Of a DNA stretch of 43,441 nucleotides, positions 14,801 through 20,853 are shown piece by piece. The first letter of the stretch is position 1; every line of letters begins with the position of its first letter. The notes under the pieces are model-generated. The model saw only the letters and a list, made by a program, of their open reading frames with translations, did no database searches and was not told where the DNA came from. The stretch comes from an uncultured bacterium (GTDB lineage: Bacteria; Verrucomicrobiota; Kiritimatiellia; RFP12; UBA1067), in the NCBI GenBank assembly GCA_902770045.1, contig CACXRO010000006.1:1-43441 (forward strand). The letters are read 5' to 3'. The position numbers and the translations under genes are program-made.

Positions 14801-16895
14801 CCGCGTCCGCACCTACAGCTGCCCCGCCAAGTACGTGCAGTGCCACATGATCCCCGGCGAGCCCAAGCCGAGCTGGGAGGAGGACTACGAGACCGACGCG
14901 GAGGAGCTCACGATCAAGCCCTACACCATCGCCACCGTGTCCTGCCGGCTCGAGCGCCCGAAGGCAGTCGTCGGCATCCTCGCCGACGCCTCCGCCGGCA
15001 CGCGCGCGCTGACCGAGAAGGCGCTCTGCTTCTTCCGCGACCACGGCGTCGACGCCATCCTGCACACCGGCGGACCGGACGGCGCGGAGTCCGCCGACTA
15101 CGCCGCGCTGCGCGACGGGGTGTTCACCAACCGTCCCCCGCGCGAGGTCTTCGTCGGCTCCGCCTGCGAGCGGCTCGACCTCGCCGGCTACCCACTCGTC
15201 GTCGCGCCCGACCGCCCCGAGCGGACGCGCTACGAGGAGCTTGTCGCCAAGGCCGCCGCGGACCGGACGGCGGGACCGGTGTTCGTGCTGCAGCCGCGCG
15301 CGGCGGAAGGCACCGCCGGTACCTCCGCCAGCCCCGGCGAAGGCGCGGCCTACGCCGACGGCGGGTCGATGCGCCAGTTCCTCGACCGCTTTCCGGGCGT
15401 GGTGGCGGTCTCCGGCGGCCGCACCTCGCCGCGCGACGTGCGCTCGATCTGGCAGGGCGGGTTCACGGCGCTCGAGGCCGGCGGACTCGGCGAGTACGCC
15501 GAGCCGTACGTCAGCAACCAGCGGAACACCGCGACCAACCGCGAAGTGGTGCTGATGCACGTCTGGGACGACAGGGTCGACTTCACCCGCCATGACGTCG
15601 CCACCGGCGAGACGACGGTGCCGACCTGGAGCGTGAAGCTGCCGCACGACCCGCAAAACGCCGCGTTCGGCGCGGACAAGCTCGCCTCGCGCTGCGAGAC
15701 CGGCTACTTCAGCAAGCAGTGTCGCAAGCTGACGGTCCGGCGCAACGCCGACGATGCGCTCGAGGTCGGCTTCCAGGAGGCCTGCGGCAAGATGGACGCA
15801 GTCTCGTTCACCTGGCGCTACCGCGTGGAGGTCTACGACGTCACGGAAAACGACGCTGGCCGGCTCTTGGCGCGGCAGGACGTGCGCGGGGCGTGGGACC
15901 TGCCCGGCAGGTTCGGGGACTGGAATAAGACGACGCGGCCGAAGGCGGCCACGTTCTCCGCGGCGGTTTCGTCCGGCTGGAACCGCATCCGGGTGGTGGT
16001 GACGCCCGAGTCTTTCGCCGGCGAGCTCGGGGAGTCGATCCGGCAGGTCGTCGCCTGCCCCGCCGCGCAGGGCGCGTGGCGGCGGACATGGTCCGGAGCG
16101 CCGCCGGCGGAGCGCCGCGGCAACGGCTGGCGCTGCGCGCTGGACGGCTCCGCCTTCGCCGGTGCACCCGGCGACCGCTACACAGTGGCGTTCTCGCTCG
16201 GCGTCGACGCCGATGCGCGCGCCGAGGTAGTGAACGCCGCGGGCGTCGTCAAGGGCGGCTTTGCCGTTGCCGGCCTCGGCGCCGACCGCCCGCTCAGGTA
16301 CGCGATCGAGTTTGCCGCGGTCGAAGGGGATGGCGAACTCGCGCTCGTGGTCTCGTCCGCGTCGGCGAAGGACGCGGCAGTCAAGAACGTCTCCGTCCAC
16401 CGGCTGGCGACGCACCACTACTTCGGCAAGGTGTCGGACACCGCCGAGCTGGAAAAAATCCATCCGCGGCTGAAGAAGGCGTTCGACTTCCTGCGGAGGA
16501 AGGACCTCGACACGCTCGCCTGCGGCACCTACGAGCTCGAGGCCGGCGCGCCGGGCGAGAAGGCCGCGGTGTTCGCGATGGTGCAGGAGCTGGACCTCAA
16601 GCCGGCCGCCCCCGGACCGCAGCGCGTCGAGGCCCACGGCAGGTACATCGACGTCCAGGCGCCGCTCTCGGCGGCGGAGACGTTCGGCGTGGCCGAGCTC
16701 GACCCCACGCGGCCGGACTTCCCGTTCGACGCCGGGAAGGACATTGGATTCATCGATCTTCCGTGCGAGCTCAAGACCGTGAAGCCTGGCGAGTTCGCGG
16801 TCTTCATGCCGCCGCGCGGCGCCCATGCGCCGTGCCTCTCGCTTGACGGCCCGCGCCGCATCCGCAAGGTGGTGGTAAAGGTCCTCGCCGACTGA
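11865..16895 (+). CDS. Giant fusion: Na+/solute symporter + GH-A-like hydrolase + degenerate metallophosphoesterase-like domain + YhcH/NanQ-like domain
   Basis: One uninterrupted 1676-residue frame. Residues 1-~480 are an SSS-family symporter with about 13 hydrophobic segments and the sodium-site pattern AAAMSTVSSTLNSGATVLLEDY. VRRRVVALAAALLPFASSA (481-499) resembles a signal peptide. Residues ~505-1030 are a third barrel paralogue: GFELGNEPYWG with Glu660, VWISEWRERSDED with Glu790, and the shared motif MIPGEPKP. Residues ~1033-1350 resemble a calcineurin-like phosphoesterase (VRSIWQGGFTALEAGGL) but lack metal ligands: DAS for DxH, GG for GD, GGRT for GHxH. Beta-sandwich sequence follows. 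Residues ~1517-1676 match YhcH/YjgK/YiaL, the family of NanQ (FFGK-type start, GRYIDVQ, FMPPRGAHAP). Genes of this type normally stand alone. It is the second gene of the AraC-linked operon. Confidence 0.85.
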   Translation: MNVDVAVVLVYLVATTLFGCSFYFRRGRDRADEFTKAGGRLPGWALALSVFATYVSSISFLALPAKAYLSNWNALVLSFSIPFAACAAAVWFVPFYRRQTSASAYSFLEARFGAWSRLYASGCFLVMQSVRSGMILYLLALVLNTLLGVDMPLVICVVGVATMLYSMMGGLHAVVWTDVVQSVVLIAGALLSLAVIAFTLPDGLCAGVSAAFDAGKLSLGDFSLRDWGSETFWVTFAYGVFLNLQNFGIDQTYTQRYVAAKSDREAVRSMFSGAMLYLPVSLVFVAIGTLLWAWVKSHPGMVPAEVLAKSDAVFPWFIIHRLPTGVSGLLVAAIIAAAMSTVSSTLNSGATVLLEDYAKRFSARARGSEGAQVVFLRLATVGLGLFAVGVALAVMNVTSVLTTWWALQSVLSGGMLGLFLIGAFSRRTRSAQAAVATAVGVLAVAWVVFGARLLDLPQVLHVNLAMVVGTAALVLVGAFPVRRRVVALAAALLPFASSATIAVDVAKPPVKDQRCIRAGAGIGYSGSLGHDNWANFEQFFVKEPDRTWDVCRAGGYWYDRTYGASQGWQQAMVLVRTKDPAVKAAYAKKFHDPAIYFDWCRKHGVRNLLCLENTSAVTNYQNGASSSRIEDVKKGIAEYVQWIVDNGYRDQVVGFELGNEPYWGDDPEGSAARWAEIVPEIKRIFPEAGVGIAIAEYREGDPDVAAVRRRSTAVDKWFEGGSYYGFNKVNQWSGRFIVASSNYLHLCTHVIYHFYGGNVADGLGPCGYTRIRNFAKAFPEIAHLRVWISEWRERSDEDDRCQQMFSSTLTKAHYILSSTAAPMFDGSNLHTASSISGGFSIANGHGSWQVQWDPAGRDFTDPDFTGHPRIEVGPAGPMFRLYNEALQGHPLICAFGGWERVKDPERDWTGVCFYGGTGRYEKWYSGGQGDKYPDSGGGPTWVAAASPDRSSVNLLVCNSSHAEWHQKFEFPGFRIAGKRRVRTYSCPAKYVQCHMIPGEPKPSWEEDYETDAEELTIKPYTIATVSCRLERPKAVVGILADASAGTRALTEKALCFFRDHGVDAILHTGGPDGAESADYAALRDGVFTNRPPREVFVGSACERLDLAGYPLVVAPDRPERTRYEELVAKAAADRTAGPVFVLQPRAAEGTAGTSASPGEGAAYADGGSMRQFLDRFPGVVAVSGGRTSPRDVRSIWQGGFTALEAGGLGEYAEPYVSNQRNTATNREVVLMHVWDDRVDFTRHDVATGETTVPTWSVKLPHDPQNAAFGADKLASRCETGYFSKQCRKLTVRRNADDALEVGFQEACGKMDAVSFTWRYRVEVYDVTENDAGRLLARQDVRGAWDLPGRFGDWNKTTRPKAATFSAAVSSGWNRIRVVVTPESFAGELGESIRQVVACPAAQGAWRRTWSGAPPAERRGNGWRCALDGSAFAGAPGDRYTVAFSLGVDADARAEVVNAAGVVKGGFAVAGLGADRPLRYAIEFAAVEGDGELALVVSSASAKDAAVKNVSVHRLATHHYFGKVSDTAELEKIHPRLKKAFDFLRRKDLDTLACGTYELEAGAPGEKAAVFAMVQELDLKPAAPGPQRVEAHGRYIDVQAPLSAAETFGVAELDPTRPDFPFDAGKDIGFIDLPCELKTVKPGEFAVFMPPRGAHAPCLSLDGPRRIRKVVVKVLAD

Positions 16896-16993
16896 CGGGC
16901 GTAGAAGTCCAGCGTAGGCGGTTCTGCGGCTGTTTTAACGGTGCCGATTTTGGCAGAGGTTGCCGTTCGTTACCTTCGCCGGGGCGGAAAATA

Positions 16994-17002
16994 TGGTATA
17001 AT
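16994..17002 (+). promoter_or_regulatory. Extended -10 of the aroCDE operon
   Basis: TGGTATAAT, 30 bases before ATG 17033. The leader is A/T-rich (a T6 run followed by an A6 run) and offers only AAAAGG as a weak ribosome-binding site. Confidence 0.6.
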
Positions 17003-17032
17003 ACACAAAATTTTTTCGAAAAAAGGTCTCAA

Positions 17033-19432
17033 ATGAGCTTCGGTCGTTTTCTCCGCCTCGACATCCGCGGCGCTTCGCACGCCCGGAAGATGTCTTTTGC
17101 GCTCGACGGATTTCCCGCCGGGTTCGCGGTGGACCGCGCCGCGCTCGCCGCGTTCATGGCGCGCCGCGCGCCCGGGCGCGACGCGCTCTCCACCGCGCGG
17201 CGCGAGGCGGACGAGGTGAAGTGGGTTTCGGGAATCGGGCCGGACGGCGTGACCGGCGGCGGGACCATCCGCGGCGAAATCGCGAACTGCGACGCGCGGC
17301 CCGGCGACTACGGCGCGGAGCGCACGGTGCCGCGTCCCGGCCACGCCGACTTCGGCCAGTGGATCGAGACGGGGCGTATTCCGACCGGCGGCGGCAAGAA
17401 CTCGGGCCGCCTCACCGCGCCGCTCTGCGCCGCCGGCGCGCTCGCGCTGCAGTGGCTGGCGCGGCGCGGCATCGCCGTCCACGCGCATATCGCGGCGATC
17501 GGCGACGTCTCCGGCGGCACGGAGAAGGACCACGAGAAGGCGGTCCTGAAGGCGCGCGAGCGCGGCGATTCCGTCGGCGGGGTCGTCGGCTGCTCGGTCG
17601 AGGGGCTGCCGCCGGGGCTCGGCGGTCCGCTCTTCGAGGGACTCGAGGCTGGCATTTCCGCGGCGATGTTCGGCATTCCCGGCGTGAAGGGCGTCGTATT
17701 CGGCGAGAATCCCGGCTACCGGCCGGTCTGCGCCACGTCGGGGTCGAGGTACAACGACCAGTTCTGCGTCAAGGACGGGCGGGTCGTCACCGCCACGCTG
17801 CGCCAGGGCGGAATCCTCGGCGGGCGCACCTACGGGATGCCGGTGGTGTTCTCGGTGGCGATGCGTCCAACCCCGACCGTGTTCGTGGGGCAGAACTCGG
17901 TGGACCTCAGGACGATGAAGCAGGTGCGGCTCGAGATGAAGGGGCGGCACGACCCGTGCATTGTGCTCAGAGCGGTGCCGGTGGTGGAGGCGGCGACGGC
18001 GCTCGCGGTGATGGACGCGGTCCTCGCCGACGAGGCGGCGCGTCCGCGCATCTGCCTGACGCTCACCGGCAAGACTTTGGAAGAGGACATCGGGCAGTTC
18101 CGGTCCCAGCGCTACTTCGCCGACATGGTGGAGCTGCGCGTCGACCTGCTCCGGAAAGAAGAGCGCGCGAAGGCCGCGAAGTTCCCGGAGATGCTGGCGA
18201 AGGAGGCCTCGTGGAAGGTGCCGGCCGTGCTGACTTTCCGCCGCGTCTGCGACGGCGGAGCGTACAAGGGCGCCGAGGGCGAGCGGGCGAAGTTCTTCGA
18301 GAAGATTTTCGCCGCAACCACCTTCGCCAAGGCTACGGTGGTCAAGGAGAACGCAAAGGGTGGTTTTGACTATGTGGACTTCGAGGAGGGGTTCGGTGGC
18401 GAGAAGCTCCTGAAACTTGCCCACGCCGCCAACGCGAAGGTGGTGCGGTCGCTCCACAAGTTCAACGGTCCGGTGAAGAACCTGGCGGAGACGCTGAAGA
18501 AGCTCGGCAGGAGCGGCGACATCGCGAAGGTCGCCTTCATGCCGCGCGGCCTTGACGACGTGGCAAAGGTGTTTGACGAGATGGCCGGAGTTTCCGGCGG
18601 CGGCTTCATCGTCTGCGCGATGGGCGCGCAGGGGCTGGCGACGCGGGTCCTCGCGTCGCGCCTCGGCTCGGCGTGGACCTACGCCTCGGTCGGCGGGCTC
18701 GACGGAATCGGCCACGTGACGCCGTCCGAGCTGGTGCGCGACTACCGCTTCCGCACCGTGTCGCCGTCCGCGGCGCTTTTCGGCGTGACCGGCTGGCCGC
18801 TCGAGAAGACGCGCTCGCCCGAGCTCCACAACGCGGCGTTCGCAGCGGAGGACGAGGACGCGGTGATGGTTCCCTTCCCGGCGAAGACGGCGCGCGAGGC
18901 GCTGGCCTTTATGAAGGCGATGGGGATGAAGGGGATGGCGGTGACGATCCCGCACAAGATCGAGATCATGCCGCTTCTGGACAAGATCGACGGCTTTGCG
19001 AAGAAGGTGGGCGCGGTCAACACGGTGGTCTGCGCGGGCGGGAAGTACATTGGCTACAACACCGACGTCGAGGGGTTCGCGGAGGCGCTCACGGCGTTTG
19101 CCGGCGACCTGCGCGGAAAGTCCGTGGCGGTGCTGGGCGACGGCGGCGCGGCGCAGGCGGTGAAGGCGGCGCTGAAGTCGCTGGGCGCGAGCTTCAGCGT
19201 GTTCCACCGCGAGACGCCGCCGCAGGGCTTCGACGTCCTCGTCAACGCGACGCCGGTCGACCCGATCCCCGGCTACCGCTTCACCGGGAGCGAACTCGTC
19301 TACGACCTCAGGTACGTGCCGGCGACGACGCCGCTGATGGAGCGCGCGGCGGCGGCGGGCTGCCGGGTGGAGAACGGCTTTACGATGCTCGCGGCGCAGG
19401 CGCGGGCGCAGCGGAGGATCTGGGGCGCATGA
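17033..19432 (+). CDS. Trifunctional shikimate enzyme AroC-AroD-AroE
   Basis: A 799-residue fusion of three shikimate-pathway enzymes. Residues 1-336 are chorismate synthase (DGFPAGF, GGGKNSGRLTAPL, MRPTPTVFVGQNSVD, GRHDPC). Residues 337-575 are type I 3-dehydroquinate dehydratase (MVELRVDLL, VLTFRR, SLHKFNG and the Schiff-base Lys in AKVAFMPRG). Residues 577-799 are shikimate dehydrogenase (FGVTGWPLEKTRSPELHNAAF, AVTIPHK, GAVNTV, GYNTDVEG, VLGDGGAAQA). The enzymes catalyse steps 7, 3 and 4 to chorismate and all act in the cytoplasm. The usual GESHG near the chorismate synthase N-terminus reads GASHA, with the His (residue 16) kept. The stop overlaps the next ATG by ATGA. AroD-AroE fusions are known elsewhere; AroC joined in front of them is, to my knowledge, unusual. 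Confidence 0.92.
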   Translation: MSFGRFLRLDIRGASHARKMSFALDGFPAGFAVDRAALAAFMARRAPGRDALSTARREADEVKWVSGIGPDGVTGGGTIRGEIANCDARPGDYGAERTVPRPGHADFGQWIETGRIPTGGGKNSGRLTAPLCAAGALALQWLARRGIAVHAHIAAIGDVSGGTEKDHEKAVLKARERGDSVGGVVGCSVEGLPPGLGGPLFEGLEAGISAAMFGIPGVKGVVFGENPGYRPVCATSGSRYNDQFCVKDGRVVTATLRQGGILGGRTYGMPVVFSVAMRPTPTVFVGQNSVDLRTMKQVRLEMKGRHDPCIVLRAVPVVEAATALAVMDAVLADEAARPRICLTLTGKTLEEDIGQFRSQRYFADMVELRVDLLRKEERAKAAKFPEMLAKEASWKVPAVLTFRRVCDGGAYKGAEGERAKFFEKIFAATTFAKATVVKENAKGGFDYVDFEEGFGGEKLLKLAHAANAKVVRSLHKFNGPVKNLAETLKKLGRSGDIAKVAFMPRGLDDVAKVFDEMAGVSGGGFIVCAMGAQGLATRVLASRLGSAWTYASVGGLDGIGHVTPSELVRDYRFRTVSPSAALFGVTGWPLEKTRSPELHNAAFAAEDEDAVMVPFPAKTAREALAFMKAMGMKGMAVTIPHKIEIMPLLDKIDGFAKKVGAVNTVVCAGGKYIGYNTDVEGFAEALTAFAGDLRGKSVAVLGDGGAAQAVKAALKSLGASFSVFHRETPPQGFDVLVNATPVDPIPGYRFTGSELVYDLRYVPATTPLMERAAAAGCRVENGFTMLAAQARAQRRIWGA

Positions 19433-20853
19433 AGAAGATCTTCCTCTACGGCGCGCCGGCATCGGGCAAGACCACGCTGGGCGCACTGCTCGCCGGGGCG
19501 CTGGGCGCGCGGCACGTCGACCTCGACGCGGAAATCGCCGCGTCGGCCGGGCGGTCGATCCCCGAGATCTTCGCGGCCGAGGGCGAGGCTGGTTTCCGCG
19601 GCCGCGAAGCCGCCGCGCTCGCGGCGGTCTGCGCGGCGGATGGCGCGGCGGTTGTGTCGCTGGGCGGCGGTTCGCTGCTGCGCGACGCGAACCGCTGGCT
19701 CTGCGAGCGCGCGGGCGAGGTCTTTTGCCTGCGCACGCCGTCCGACGAGGAGCTTCAGCGGCGGCTCGGCGCGGCGCCGGGGTCGCGTCCGCTCGGCGAC
19801 CGCGCCCGTGAGCGCGCGGCGCACTACGCGTCGTTTCCGCGGCGGATCGAGGGATGGTTCGACCTCGGCAACTCGCTGGTGGTGGTCGGGCGCGGTATCG
19901 CGGGCGCGGTGCTCGCGGGCGAGCGCGCGGCGGCGGACGAGACGGTGGCGCGGCTGTATCCCGGGCTGTTCGGCGACGGCGGCGCGCGGCTGGTCGCGTC
20001 CATTCCCTCCGGCGAGCGCCACAAGAACGTCGGCACCGTCTCATCGCTCTGGAGCGCGTTTGCCGCAGCGGGGCTGGGTCGGCGCGACCGGGTGGCGGCG
20101 GTCGGCGGCGGCGTGACCGGCGACATCGTCGGCTTTGCGTCCGCGACCTGGATGCGCGGGATGGACTGGATCAACGTGCCGACGACGCTGCTTTCGATGG
20201 TGGACGCCTCGACCGGCGGCAAGACGGGCTTCGACCTTCCGGAGGGCAAGAACCTGGTGGGGGCGTTCCATTCGCCGCGGCTGGTGGTGGTGGACGCGGA
20301 CTTCCTCGCCACCTTGCCGCCGGAGACGCTGCGCCAGGGCCGCGCGGAGATGGTCAAGCACGAGCTGGTGGGCGGCAGGCTCCCCGGTGCCGCGGGCGGC
20401 ATGCCGTCGGCGGAAGAGATCGCGGCCAACCTTGCGGTCAAGGTGGGGGTGGTGAAGGAGGATCCGTTCGAGCGCACCGGGCGGCGGATGGTGCTCAACT
20501 GCGGCCACACCGTCGGTCACGCGGTGGAGGCGCTTTCCGGGTACAGGATTTCGCATGGCGAGGCGGTGGCGATCGGCTGCTGCGAGGAGGCTCGCATCGC
20601 GGCGCGGCGCGGCCTTGCGCCTGCGTCCTGGCCGGCGGAGATTGCCGCGCGGTTTGCGTCCGAGGAACTGCCGACGGAGATCCCCCCGGAGATCGACCGC
20701 AACCGCATCGACGAAACGATGAAGGGGGACAAGAAGCGCGCCGGCGACGTGGTGGCGTTCGCGCTGCCATGCGGCTGGAGCGACGTGCGCATCGAGAATA
20801 TCGACCTCGGCGCGGAGACATTGTTCCACAACCGAACAACACCATGCGCATAA
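19429..20853 (+). CDS. aroKB: Bifunctional shikimate kinase / 3-dehydroquinate synthase AroK-AroB
   Basis: A 474-residue fusion. Residues 1-~147 are shikimate kinase: Walker A GAPASGKTT, the DLDAEI aspartates, GFRGRE and the SLGGGS loop. Residues ~148-474 are 3-dehydroquinate synthase: SIPSGERHKN, VGGGVTGDIVGFAS, NVPTTLLSMVDASTGGKTG, and the zinc ligands in EMVKHELVG, NCGHTVGHAVEA and ISHGEAVAIG. They catalyse steps 5 and 2 of the pathway, so together with the preceding fusion five of seven steps are on two polypeptides. ATG 19429 overlaps the upstream TGA, giving tight coupling. AroK-AroB fusions are described in other bacteria such as Thermotoga. The 3' end overlaps the following glycosidase gene by 10 bases. 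Confidence 0.93.
   Translation: MKKIFLYGAPASGKTTLGALLAGALGARHVDLDAEIAASAGRSIPEIFAAEGEAGFRGREAAALAAVCAADGAAVVSLGGGSLLRDANRWLCERAGEVFCLRTPSDEELQRRLGAAPGSRPLGDRARERAAHYASFPRRIEGWFDLGNSLVVVGRGIAGAVLAGERAAADETVARLYPGLFGDGGARLVASIPSGERHKNVGTVSSLWSAFAAAGLGRRDRVAAVGGGVTGDIVGFASATWMRGMDWINVPTTLLSMVDASTGGKTGFDLPEGKNLVGAFHSPRLVVVDADFLATLPPETLRQGRAEMVKHELVGGRLPGAAGGMPSAEEIAANLAVKVGVVKEDPFERTGRRMVLNCGHTVGHAVEALSGYRISHGEAVAIGCCEEARIAARRGLAPASWPAEIAARFASEELPTEIPPEIDRNRIDETMKGDKKRAGDVVAFALPCGWSDVRIENIDLGAETLFHNRTTPCA

Noticed and set aside
11781..16826. A 1681-codon open frame on the minus strand opposite the symporter fusion
   Set aside because: It mirrors the third-position GC bias of the real gene; the translation is Arg/Glu/Ala/Val-rich low-complexity sequence without any domain.
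11865..16895. The symporter fusion as an assembly or sequencing artefact
   Set aside because: The frame is continuous over 1676 codons, each joint is free of repeats or stops, and the middle domain matches two neighbouring paralogues. Long reads would still be the decisive test.
16896..16993. A terminator or RNA element between the symporter fusion and the aro operon
   Set aside because: No stable hairpin with a T-run could be found by eye; only the promoter is supported.
16970..20044. A 1024-codon minus-strand frame opposite the aro fusions
   Set aside because: The plus strand shows unmistakable AroC/AroD/AroE/AroK motifs; the antisense translation is Arg/Ala-rich with no recognisable motif.
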